From contig JAEWQZ010000041.1 of the NCBI GenBank assembly GCA_023460255.1, positions 1 to 16,168 of the forward strand: 16,168 bases of DNA, written 5' to 3'. Origin of the DNA: Actinomycetes bacterium. GTDB lineage: Bacteria; Actinomycetota; Actinomycetes; Actinomycetales; Cellulomonadaceae. The translations under genes were made by a program, and so were the position numbers. Under the pieces are notes generated by a model, which ran no database searches, had not been told where the DNA came from, and saw only the letters and a program-made list of their open reading frames with translations. Below are positions 7,223 to 14,652 of this stretch, piece by piece (the stretch's first letter is position 1; each line of letters opens with the position of its first letter).

Positions 7223-7235
7223 CCGGGCGGCCCGG
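7223..7235. terminator. possible terminator between convergent genes
   Basis: CCGGG-CGG-CCCGG gives a 5-bp stem in the 51-bp gap between the small membrane protein gene and the pyc stop. It is symmetrical and could serve either direction, but is short and lacks a U-tract. Confidence 0.25.
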
Positions 7236-7240
7236 CCCGT

Positions 7241-10200
7241 TCAGCCGACGACCATCACGAGGTCGCCGCCCTCCAGCTGCTGCACGTTGGCGATCGCGAC
7301 CCGCCGCACGGTGCCCCCGACGGGCGTCGTGATGGCCGCCTCCATCTTCATCGCCTCGATCGTCGCCACCGTCTGCCCGGCCTCGACCTTCTGACCCTCC
7401 TGCACGACGGGGGTCACCGCACCCGCGAACGGTGCGGCGATCTGCCCCGGGGTACCGGGGTCGGCCTTCTCGGCGGTCGCCTGGTCGACCTCGACCGACC
7501 TGTCGCGGACCTGGATCGGTCGCAGCTGGCCGTTCAGCGTGAACATCACCGAGCGCATCCCCCGCTCGTCCGGCTCCCCCACCGCCTCCATGCCGACGAG
7601 GAGGTGGACGCCGCGGTCGAGCTGGACCTCGGCCTCGGACGACGGCGACATGCCGTAGAGGTACCGCTGGGTGTCGAGCACCGACAGGTCGCCGAACGTG
7701 GCCCGGAACTGCCGGAACTCCTTGGTCGGCCCCGGGAACAGCAGGTGGTTGAGCCGCTCGCGCCGGGTCGCGGAGTCACCGTCGAGGTCCGCACGGTCCT
7801 CGTCGCTCAGCGGCACCTGGCTCCGGCGCGGCGCACGGCCCTGGAGGGCACGCGTCCGGAACGGCTCGGGCCACCCACCTGGCGGGTCGCCCAGCTCACC
7901 CTCGAGGAACCCGACGACGGAGTCCGGGACGTCGTAGGAGCTCGGGTGCTCGGCGAAGTGGGCGGGGTCCGCCCCGCGCGCGACGAGGTGCAGGGCGAGG
8001 TCGCCCACGACCTTGCTCGACGGGGTGACCTTGACGAGCCGGCCGAGGATCCGGTCGGCGGCGGCGTACATCGCCTCGATCTCCTCGAAGCGGTGGCCGA
8101 GACCGAGCGCGATGGCCTGCTGACGCAGGTTGGACAGCTGCCCACCGGGGATCTCGTGGTCGTACACGCGCCCGGTGGGGCCGGGCAGTCCCGACTCGAA
8201 CGGCCGGTAGACGCGGCGCACGGCCTCCCAGTACGGCTCCAGGTCGCACACGGCGCGCAGGCTCAGGCCGGTGTCGCGCTCGGTGTGCTCGAGCGCGGCG
8301 ACGAGCGCCGACAGCGGGGGCTGGCTGGTGGTGCCGGCCATCGATGCGCTGGCGGCGTCCACCGCGTCGACCCCGGCGTCGACCGCCGCGAGGAGCGTGG
8401 CGAGCTGGCCGCCCGGGGTGTCGTGCGTGTGCAGGTGGACCGGCAGGTCGAAACGGGACCGCAGCGCCGTCACGAGCGTGCGGGCGGCGGGCGGACGCAG
8501 GAGCCCGGCCATGTCCTTGATCGCCAGGACGTGTGCACCGGCGTCGACGATCTGCTCGGCGAGCCTCAGGTAGTAGTCGAGCGTGTACAGGTCCTCGGCG
8601 GGGTTGGTGAGGTCGCCGGTGTAGCAGAGGGCGACCTCGGCGACGGACACGCCGGTGTCGCGCACTGCGTCGATGGCCGGGCGCATCTGCCCGACGTCGT
8701 TGAGGGAGTCGAAGATCCGGAAGATGTCGATGCCGGTCGCCGACGCCTCCCGCACGAACGCCCGCGTCACCTCCTCCGGGTACGGCGTGTACCCGACGGT
8801 GTTCCGGCCGCGCAGGAGCATCTGGAGGGCGACGTTGGGCAGCGCGTCGCGGACGGCCGCGAGCCGCTCCCACGGGTCCTCACCGAGGAAGCGCAGGGCG
8901 ACGTCGTACGTCGCGCCGCCCCACGTCTCCATGCTCAGCAGGCCGGGGGTCAGGCGCGCGACGTGCGGCGCGACCTTGACCAGGTCGTAGGTGCGCACCC
9001 GGGTCGCGAGCAGCGACTGGTGGGCGTCGCGGAAGGTCGTCTCCGTGACCGCCACGGCCGTCTGCTCGCGCAGGGCGCGCGCGAAGCCCTCCGGGCCCAG
9101 CTCCAGGAGACGCTGCCGGCTGCCCGCGGGTGCTGGCGCGCCGAGGTCGACCGGCGGGAGCTTCGCGGAGGGCACCGGAAGGTCGACCGCCGTGCCGTAG
9201 GGGCGGTTGACGGTCACGTCGCCGAGGTACGCCAGGAGCTTCGTGCCCCGGTCCGCGCTGACCCGGGCCGCGAGCAGCTCGGGTCGCTCCTCGATGAACG
9301 ACGTCGAGACGTGCCCCACGACGAACTCCGGGTCGGCGAGGACCGCCTGGAGGAACGGGATGTTCGTCCGGATGCCGCGGATGCGGAACTCCGCCAGGGC
9401 TCGCCGGGCGCGCGCCACGGCCGTCGGGAAGTCGCGGCCTCGGCAGGTCAGCTTCACGAGCATCGAGTCGAAGTGCCCGGTGACCTCGGTGCCGGCGCTG
9501 GCGGTGGCACCGTCGAGGCGGACGCCCGCGCCGCCCGGCGAGCGGTAGGCGACGATCTTGCCGGTGTCCGGCCGGAACCCGTTCGCGGGGTCCTCGGTGG
9601 TGATGCGGCACTGGAGCGCCGCGCCGTTCACCCGGATCGTCTCCTGGGCGATCCCGATCTCGGCGAGCGTCTGTCCGGACGCGATGCGCATCTGGGCCTG
9701 CACGAGGTCGATGTCGGTGACCTCCTCGGTCACCGTGTGCTCGACCTGGATCCGCGGGTTCATCTCGATGAAGACGTGCTGGCCGGCTCGCTCGCCCACC
9801 GTGTCGACGAGGAACTCCACGGTGCCGGCGTTGACGTACCCGATGCTCCGGGCGAACGCGACGGCGTCGCGGCACAGGGCGTCGCGGATCGCGGGGTCCA
9901 GGTCGGGCGCGGGCGCGATCTCGATGACCTTCTGGTGCCGGCGCTGTACGGAGCAGTCGCGCTCGTACAGGTGCACGACCTCCCCCGTGGCGTCCGCCAG
10001 GACCTGGACCTCGATGTGCCGAGGCCGCAGGACGGCCCGCTCGAGGAAGACCGTGGGGTCACCGAACGCGCTGTCCGCCTCGCGCATCGCTGCGGCGAGG
10101 GCCTGCGGGAGGCGCGCGGCGTCCTCGACCCGGCGCATGCCCCGCCCGCCGCCTCCGGCGACGGCCTTGACGAAGAGCGGGAAGCCAACCGCCTCCGCGG

Positions 10201-10639
10201 CCGTCACCAGCTCGTCGACGTCGGCGGACGGCGCCGACGACGCCAGGACCGGGATCCCGGCGGCGCGGGCGGCCTCCAGGGCGCGCACCTTGTTGCCCGC
10301 GAGCTCGAGCACGTCCGCGGGCGGTCCGACGAACGTGATCCCGGCCTCGTCGCAGGCGCGCGCCAGGTCGGGGTTCTCCGAGAGGAAGCCGTACCCCGGG
10401 TAGACCGCGTCCGCGCCGGACTCGCGCGCGACACGGACGATCTCCGCGACGTCGAGATAGGCCCGCACGGGGTGGCCCGGCTCCCCGATCGCGTACGCCT
10501 CGTCGGCCTTGAGGCGGTGCTCGGAGTTGCGGTCCTCGTACGGGAAGACCGCAACGGTGCGTGCGCCGAGCTCGAAGGCGGCACGGAAGCCTCGGACGGC
10601 GATCTCTGCACGGTTGGCGACGAGCACCTTGGAGAACAC
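7241..10639 (-). CDS. pyc: pyruvate carboxylase
   Basis: This 1132-residue cytosolic biotin enzyme forms oxaloacetate from pyruvate, bicarbonate and ATP, refilling the TCA cycle; the length is normal for the single-chain form. Biotin carboxylase spans about 1-455, with KAVAGGGGRGMRRV (158-171) binding ATP and EMNPRIQVEHTVTE (292-305) in the active site. The carboxyltransferase spans about 525-930: ETTFRDAHQS (533-542), Lys708 in AIKDMAG (the carboxylated metal-ligand lysine) and HLHTHD (735-740). The C-terminal carrier domain has EAMKMEA with the biotin site at Lys1098. The GTG at 10639 was chosen because an AAGGTGAG ribosome site lies four bases upstream and family homology starts exactly there (FSKVLVANR); a GTG at 10648 and an ATG at 10738 are poorer. 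It lies 150 bp after an Rv1830-type MerR gene, probably with its own promoter. Confidence 0.97.
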   Translation of the reverse strand: MFSKVLVANRAEIAVRGFRAAFELGARTVAVFPYEDRNSEHRLKADEAYAIGEPGHPVRAYLDVAEIVRVARESGADAVYPGYGFLSENPDLARACDEAGITFVGPPADVLELAGNKVRALEAARAAGIPVLASSAPSADVDELVTAAEAVGFPLFVKAVAGGGGRGMRRVEDAARLPQALAAAMREADSAFGDPTVFLERAVLRPRHIEVQVLADATGEVVHLYERDCSVQRRHQKVIEIAPAPDLDPAIRDALCRDAVAFARSIGYVNAGTVEFLVDTVGERAGQHVFIEMNPRIQVEHTVTEEVTDIDLVQAQMRIASGQTLAEIGIAQETIRVNGAALQCRITTEDPANGFRPDTGKIVAYRSPGGAGVRLDGATASAGTEVTGHFDSMLVKLTCRGRDFPTAVARARRALAEFRIRGIRTNIPFLQAVLADPEFVVGHVSTSFIEERPELLAARVSADRGTKLLAYLGDVTVNRPYGTAVDLPVPSAKLPPVDLGAPAPAGSRQRLLELGPEGFARALREQTAVAVTETTFRDAHQSLLATRVRTYDLVKVAPHVARLTPGLLSMETWGGATYDVALRFLGEDPWERLAAVRDALPNVALQMLLRGRNTVGYTPYPEEVTRAFVREASATGIDIFRIFDSLNDVGQMRPAIDAVRDTGVSVAEVALCYTGDLTNPAEDLYTLDYYLRLAEQIVDAGAHVLAIKDMAGLLRPPAARTLVTALRSRFDLPVHLHTHDTPGGQLATLLAAVDAGVDAVDAASASMAGTTSQPPLSALVAALEHTERDTGLSLRAVCDLEPYWEAVRRVYRPFESGLPGPTGRVYDHEIPGGQLSNLRQQAIALGLGHRFEEIEAMYAAADRILGRLVKVTPSSKVVGDLALHLVARGADPAHFAEHPSSYDVPDSVVGFLEGELGDPPGGWPEPFRTRALQGRAPRRSQVPLSDEDRADLDGDSATRRERLNHLLFPGPTKEFRQFRATFGDLSVLDTQRYLYGMSPSSEAEVQLDRGVHLLVGMEAVGEPDERGMRSVMFTLNGQLRPIQVRDRSVEVDQATAEKADPGTPGQIAAPFAGAVTPVVQEGQKVEAGQTVATIEAMKMEAAITTPVGGTVRRVAIANVQQLEGGDLVMVVG

Positions 10640-10643
10640 GCGG

Positions 10644-10651
10644 CTCACCTT
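10644..10651 (-). promoter_or_regulatory. ribosome binding site fixing the pyc start
   Basis: AAGGTGAG on the minus strand ends four bases before GTG 10639. It overlaps the alternative GTG at 10648, which therefore has no good site of its own. Confidence 0.65.
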
Positions 10652-10674
10652 CTGTGGGCGGGTCGGGTGGCAGA

Positions 10675-10680
10675 ACGCTA
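10675..10680 (-). promoter_or_regulatory. candidate -10 box of the pyc promoter
   Basis: TAGCGT on the minus strand fits the actinobacterial TANNNT -10 pattern, 35 bases before the pyc GTG. No good -35 box is found 16-18 bp upstream. The same hexamer occurs in the candidate promoters of the two preceding minus-strand units. Confidence 0.35.
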
Positions 10681-10695
10681 ACTGCTCGGGGCCAC

Positions 10696-10715
10696 CGATG
10701 GTTACTCGTCCATCG
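10696..10715. promoter_or_regulatory. inverted repeat upstream of pyc, possible operator
   Basis: CGATGG-TTACTCGT-CCATCG is a perfect 6-bp dyad with an 8-base spacer, just upstream of the candidate -10 box of pyc. Its position suits a repressor or activator site; the regulator is unknown. Confidence 0.35.
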
Positions 10716-10750
10716 CGCGGACGCCAAGCAATGGTCATGCCACCCTCATG

Positions 10751-10772
10751 CCACGGGCAAGCCCGCCCGTGG
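10751..10772 (-). terminator. hairpin terminator after the Rv1830-type MerR gene
   Basis: CCACGGGC-AAGCCC-GCCCGTGG is a perfect 8-bp stem with a 6-base loop, about 18 bases beyond the stop at 10790. It should separate the MerR transcript from pyc, though no U-tract follows. Confidence 0.55.
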
Positions 10773-10789
10773 TCGTGGGGCTGTCGCGC

Positions 10790-11371
<582 letters not shown>

Positions 11372-11429
11372 GCGCCGCTCCCCTCGTCAGCCCGGGGCCG
11401 ACCGGCCCGGGACGATCATCCCACGCATC

Positions 11430-11458
11430 ACGCTAGGGCCGGCCCCAGGGGCGGTCAA
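11430..11458 (-). promoter_or_regulatory. promoter of the Rv1830-type MerR gene
   Basis: On the minus strand TTGACC (11458-11453) and TAGCGT (11435-11430) are separated by exactly 17 bp, matching a housekeeping sigma promoter (TTGACN / TANNNT). The expected start near 11423 leaves a leader of about 50 bases before GTG 11371. Confidence 0.6.
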
Positions 11459-11502
11459 CGACGCCACGCGGTCCGCGGGTCGCGTGTTTCGCGGTCAAAG
11501 TC

Positions 11503-11517
11503 TCAACCTCAGGTTGA
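11503..11517. promoter_or_regulatory. perfect 15-bp dyad, probable MerR operator
   Basis: TCAACCT-C-AGGTTGA is a perfect inverted repeat with one central base. Flanking GTCAA (11494) and TTGAC (ending 11518) extend the symmetry. It lies about 130 bp upstream of the MerR gene and about 85 bp before its predicted start site. MerR dimers bind dyads of this kind; that either window MerR protein binds here is inference. Confidence 0.55.
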
Positions 11518-11565
11518 CGGTGACATCGACGCCCGATACGCCCGGATCGGCCCGGTTCCGGGTCG

Positions 11566-12075
11566 TCAGGAGGACTGTGGGCCCTCGTCCTCGTCGCCCA
11601 GGAAGTCGTCGGCGCTCACCGTGTCGAGGAAGGCACGGAACTCCTCGACCTCCTCCTCCTCGCTCGCTGTCTCCTGGACCTCGAGCGCCGACTCGTCGAG
11701 CACCTCAAGGTCGCACAGCACGGGGCTGCCGGTGCGGACCGCGAGGGCGATGGCGTCCGACGCGCGCGAGTCGATCCGCCGGCCGTCCCCGAGCACGATC
11801 TCGGCGTGGAAGACCCCGTCGATGAGCGCGACGATCTCCACGCGCTCCACGACGGCACCCACCGTGGCGAGCACGGAGGCGAGCAGGTCGTGCGTCATGG
11901 GGCGCGGCGGGGTGACGCCCGCCTGGCCCGCCGCGATCGCCTGACCCTCCGTGAGACCGACGACGATCGGAAGGACCCGGCCCCCGGCGGCGTCCAGCAG
12001 CAGCACGACCACCTGGTCCAGGGGCACCTGGCGACGTACCCCGAGCACCTGCATCTCGACGAGGTCGTGCTGCAT
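11566..12075 (-). CDS. bifunctional nuclease family protein (DUF151), Rv1829 type
   Basis: This 169-residue cytosolic protein carries the bifunctional nuclease domain at about 8-130. The signatures are GLTEGQAIA (40-48), PPRPMTHDLLASVL (56-69) and IDSRASDAIALAVR (101-114). Plant members show DNase and RNase activity; the bacterial role is not well established. The C-terminal tail (about 137-165) is strongly acidic (SEEEEVEEF, GDEDEG). ATG 12075 is chosen because homology starts at MQHDLVEMQVLGV and GGGGG lies just upstream; an in-frame ATG at 12111 would add 12 basic residues. It follows the FtsR-type gene by 78 bp in the order seen in mycobacteria and corynebacteria. A TAGCGT box seven bases before the ATG could give a leaderless transcript. 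Confidence 0.93.
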   Translation of the reverse strand: MQHDLVEMQVLGVRRQVPLDQVVVLLLDAAGGRVLPIVVGLTEGQAIAAGQAGVTPPRPMTHDLLASVLATVGAVVERVEIVALIDGVFHAEIVLGDGRRIDSRASDAIALAVRTGSPVLCDLEVLDESALEVQETASEEEEVEEFRAFLDTVSADDFLGDEDEGPQSS

Positions 12076-12082
12076 GGCCCCC

Positions 12083-12088
12083 ACGCTA
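12083..12088 (-). promoter_or_regulatory. candidate -10 box for a leaderless transcript of the nuclease-family gene
   Basis: TAGCGT ends seven bases before ATG 12075, so transcription would begin at or next to the A of the start codon. There is no convincing -35. Leaderless mRNAs are frequent in actinobacteria, but an SD-like GGGGG also sits here, so this is tentative. Confidence 0.33.
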
Positions 12089-12153
12089 CGTCGCCGGAGC
12101 CCGCGGGGCACGCCCTTCGTCCGCTCAGGCGCGGCGCCCCTCGGTCCCCCGGC

Positions 12154-12942
12154 TCACAGCGACCGGTCGGCGACCCCGGTCCGCACGAGCAGCGCGTGCA
12201 GGCGCCCGCAGAGCTCGCCCACCTCGGCGGCGACCGTGGCCGCATGGACCTGTGCGCCTGCCGCGCGCTGGCCCCGGAGCGGGGCGACGATCTGCTCGAC
12301 CATGTCGACCTGCCGATCGGCGGCGCTGCGGAACGAACGCAGGTGCCGGGCCTCGACGCCGTGCTCAGCGAGCGCCAGGGCCAGCTCGAGCGTCTCGCGC
12401 GCCCACGGCCCGAGATGGCCGGCCGCGTCCCTGCGCAGCACGCCGGCGTCCACGAGGGCCGTCACCACCGCTTCCGTGGTGCCGGTCTCCTCGGCGAGGC
12501 GCGCGACCGAGTACCGGCCCTGCGCGGCTGTGCGCTCGCCGTCCGAGGCGGCGAGGCGTGGTGCGGGCTGCTCGGCGAGATCGCCCGCGTCGAGCGCGGC
12601 GAGCTGCTCGCGGATCACGCGCAACGGCAGGTACCTGTCCCGCTGCCGGCGCAGCACGAAGCGCAGGCGCTCGACGTCCGCCGGGCTGTACAGGCGGTAG
12701 CCACCCGGGGTGCGCCTCGGCTCGACGAGCCCCTGCTCCTCGAGGTACCGCAGCTTGGACGGCGTGAGCGTCGGGAAGTCCGGGCCCAGGTCGGCGAGCA
12801 CGTCCGAGATGCGCATGCTCGGCTCGCGCGACACGCCCGGCGGCCAGGGCTCGACCACTCTCGGCGTGGGCGGCTCGGCCTCCGGCCGGGCGATGGACGG
12901 GTCGTCGACCCGGGTGCCCTCCGGCTGTGCGACGGGGCTCAC
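12154..12942 (-). CDS. ftsR: MerR-family transcriptional regulator, Rv1828/FtsR type
   Basis: This is a 262-residue regulator. The MerR helix-turn-helix spans about 43-115: MRISDVLADLG, then TPSKLRYLEEQGLVEPRRTPGG and YRLYSPADVERLRFVLRRQRD. In this family the first segment reads from a divergent opening (FPTLTPSKLRYLE), a trait of Rv1828/FtsR proteins. The C-terminal half (about 142-262) holds a second HTH-like segment (RYSVARLAEETGTTEAVVTALVDAGVL) and helices likely to dimerise. The Corynebacterium glutamicum homologue FtsR activates ftsZ; the same role here is inferred from family and position. The GTG at 12942 overlaps the garA stop codon by four bases (GTGA), so translation is probably coupled. 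An alternative start, ATG 12816 (residue 43), would remove a Pro-rich, low-complexity N-terminus that may not be conserved. Confidence 0.92.
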   Translation of the reverse strand: MSPVAQPEGTRVDDPSIARPEAEPPTPRVVEPWPPGVSREPSMRISDVLADLGPDFPTLTPSKLRYLEEQGLVEPRRTPGGYRLYSPADVERLRFVLRRQRDRYLPLRVIREQLAALDAGDLAEQPAPRLAASDGERTAAQGRYSVARLAEETGTTEAVVTALVDAGVLRRDAAGHLGPWARETLELALALAEHGVEARHLRSFRSAADRQVDMVEQIVAPLRGQRAAGAQVHAATVAAEVGELCGRLHALLVRTGVADRSL

Positions 12943-13439
12943 TGCGCGGGGCCCGCCCCGGGGTCCTGCACCACGGCGATGGACCCGGTCGCCGTCCGTG
13001 CCGGGCTCGGGTGGAACGTCATCCGGAACTTGCCGATCTGCACCTCGTCCCCGGAGCGCAGCAGCACCCGCTCGATCCGGTCGCGGTTGACGTAGGTCCC
13101 GTTGAGCGAGCCCACGTCACGGACCACGAAGCCGTCACCCTCCCGGACGAACTCCACGTGCTTGCGCGAGACGGTCACGTCGTCGAGGAAGATGTCGGCG
13201 TCCGGGCTGCGGCCCGCAACCGTGCGGTCGGCGTCGAGCAGGAACCGCGCGCCGGCGCTCGGGCCGCGCTGGACGATGAGCAGTGCGGACGTCGGCGGCA
13301 GGGCGATCACGGCCGCCTGCTCCTCCGGGCTGAGACCGGTCGGCGACTCGTGCTCGACGGGTCCCGTGAGGCCCTCGCCGAAGCTGATCGTCGTGTCGGC
13401 GGCCGTCCAGCTTGCCTCGGACGGGTCGCGCTGTGTCAT
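12939..13439 (-). CDS. garA: FHA-domain metabolic regulator GarA/OdhI
   Basis: This 166-residue cytosolic protein matches GarA of mycobacteria and OdhI of corynebacteria. In those organisms the unphosphorylated protein inhibits 2-oxoglutarate dehydrogenase (and in mycobacteria adjusts glutamate dehydrogenase and glutamate synthase), while phosphorylation by PknB/PknG-type kinases of an N-terminal threonine pair makes it fold on its own FHA domain and switch off. The threonine pair is Thr16-Thr17 in ADTTISF. The FHA domain spans about 51-143 with Gly76-Arg77-Ser78, SRKH (91-94) and GSLNGTYVNRD (110-120), all phosphothreonine-binding positions intact. ATG 13439 has a strong GAGGAGGA ribosome site. 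A TAGGCT -10-like box lies at 13485-13490 upstream, without a clear -35. The stop overlaps the FtsR-type gene. Confidence 0.96.
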   Translation of the reverse strand: MTQRDPSEASWTAADTTISFGEGLTGPVEHESPTGLSPEEQAAVIALPPTSALLIVQRGPSAGARFLLDADRTVAGRSPDADIFLDDVTVSRKHVEFVREGDGFVVRDVGSLNGTYVNRDRIERVLLRSGDEVQIGKFRMTFHPSPARTATGSIAVVQDPGAGPAQ

Positions 13440-13497
13440 CGGTCCTCCTCGCGGGGCGGTCGGCCCGGATCGTGCGGTGCAGACAGCCTAAGGCGCC

Positions 13498-13512
13498 GCC
13501 GGGCCTCCCGGC
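13498..13512 (-). terminator. possible hairpin between the DUF881 operon and garA
   Basis: GCCGGG-CCT-CCCGGC is a perfect 6-bp stem with a 3-base loop, about 30 bases past the DUF881 stop at 13543. It may end or attenuate the upstream transcript before garA. The 103-bp gap also holds a C/G-rich run at 13514-13527. Confidence 0.35.
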
Positions 13513-13542
13513 AGCCCCCGGGGGGGAGCCCACCCGTTGCGT

Positions 13543-14316
13543 TCAGTCCTCGTCGTTCTCCTCGGCCGGGACCGGGGTGGCGAACCGGGGCGGCTCGACC
13601 TCACGCACGGCGGTGATCTCGACGTCGTCACGCGGCGACACGCTCGTCGTCCCGCCCGCCGTGCGGACGACGGCCAGCGCTCCGCCGGGGATGCCGAGCG
13701 CGGTGCTGATCGTGTCCGGGTCCCCGATGGCGAGCCAGCGGTACGGGGGCTCCAGGACGGCGCCGTCGACCTCGACGCCGCCGGGCACGTCGACGACGTA
13801 CGTGGAGGCCGTCAGGCGCAGGTCACCGAGCTGGATCGCCTCCGCGCCGGCGTTGCGGAGCTCCTCCAGCACCGTGTAGAGCGTCGCCGCCGAGACCTCG
13901 CGACGCGGGTCGGTGATGACGACCTCGACCCCGGGCCCGTGCGCGGGCAGGCGACCGGCGAGGATGCCCTGGACCACCGCACGTTCCTCGGCCGCCTCCC
14001 GGGCCGCGCGTCGCGTGTCGGAGGCGTTCTCCAGCTCGGTGCGCTGGGCCCGCAGCGCCGCAAGCTGGCCCTCGAGCTCCGCACCGCGCCGGGTGACGTC
14101 GTCGAGGATCCGGACGAGCTCGTCCTGCCGCAGGCTGGACAGCCCCTCGGAGCGGTTCGCCTGGACCTGCACGACCAGGGCGAAGCCGAGCACCGCACAG
14201 AGCAGGCCGGTGAGCAGCTGACCCCTGGTCGCGCGCGGGACGGCCGCACCCGCCAGGACGCGCCACGGGCTCGGCGGAGCGGGCTCGTCCCCGGGCATGC
14301 GGTGGTCGGGCGGCAC
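13543..14316 (-). CDS. DUF881 membrane-anchored protein (Rv1825 type)
   Basis: This is a 257-residue single-pass membrane protein. A short Pro-rich cytoplasmic part (1-30) precedes one membrane helix (about 33-52), then a coiled coil (about 60-113, rich in Leu/Glu/Arg heptads) and a globular outer DUF881 domain (about 125-235): HGPGVEVVITD, the VLEELRNAGAEAIQL signature and STYVV. Its tail is acidic. DUF881 proteins of actinobacteria are encoded with Sbp and are thought to act at the cell envelope, possibly in division or wall assembly; no enzymatic role is established. The GTG at 14316 is only three bases after the sbp stop and has AAGG upstream, so coupled translation is likely; ATG 14298 is an alternative. 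It is the last gene of the pgsA-DUF881-sbp-DUF881 operon. Confidence 0.9.
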   Translation of the reverse strand: MPPDHRMPGDEPAPPSPWRVLAGAAVPRATRGQLLTGLLCAVLGFALVVQVQANRSEGLSSLRQDELVRILDDVTRRGAELEGQLAALRAQRTELENASDTRRAAREAAEERAVVQGILAGRLPAHGPGVEVVITDPRREVSAATLYTVLEELRNAGAEAIQLGDLRLTASTYVVDVPGGVEVDGAVLEPPYRWLAIGDPDTISTALGIPGGALAVVRTAGGTTSVSPRDDVEITAVREVEPPRFATPVPAEENDED

Positions 14317-14319
14317 CGG

Positions 14320-14652
14320 TCAGGCCTTCAGCAGGTGCCGGCGGATGGCCGCCGCGTTGGCGAAGATCCGGATGCCCAGGACGACGACGACGGCGGTGGA
14401 CAGCTGCGTGCCGACGCCGAGCTGGTCGCCCAGGAAGACGATGAGGGCGGCGACCACGACGTTCGACAGGAACGAGACGACGAAGACCCGGTCGTCGAAG
14501 ATCCCGTCGAGGAGCGCGCGCAGCCCGCCGAACAGGGCGTCGAGCGCGGCCACGACGGCGATCGGCAGGTAGGGCGCGAGCTCGGGGGGCACCGTGGGGT
14601 CGAGGTAGAGACCGACCACGGCACCGATGACGAGCCCGATGAGCGCGATCAT
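14320..14652 (-). CDS. sbp: small basic membrane protein Sbp (DUF1290)
   Basis: This 110-residue integral membrane protein belongs to the DUF1290/Sbp family, first named next to the division operon of Bacillus. Hydrophobic segments lie at about 1-17, 27-46, 56-75 and 83-100, with the conserved stretch PIAVVAALDALFGGLRALLDG (from about 30) followed by IFDDRVFVVSFLSN and the final LGIRIFANAAAIRRHLLKA. Its function is unknown; constant linkage with DUF881 proteins suggests one membrane complex. The ATG at 14652 overlaps the stop of the preceding DUF881 gene (ATGA) and its ribosome site, GGGAGGG, lies inside that gene. Both signs favour tightly coupled expression. Confidence 0.94.
   Translation of the reverse strand: MIALIGLVIGAVVGLYLDPTVPPELAPYLPIAVVAALDALFGGLRALLDGIFDDRVFVVSFLSNVVVAALIVFLGDQLGVGTQLSTAVVVVLGIRIFANAAAIRRHLLKA

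Noticed and set aside
7604..10681. 1025-codon open frame on the plus strand across pyc
   Set aside because: It is antisense to pyruvate carboxylase, of low complexity (Arg/Gly/Val/Asp rich) and without recognisable motifs.
13485..13490. TAGGCT as a firm garA promoter
   Set aside because: It fits a -10 pattern but no -35 box lies 16-18 bp upstream, so it is mentioned only within the garA entry.
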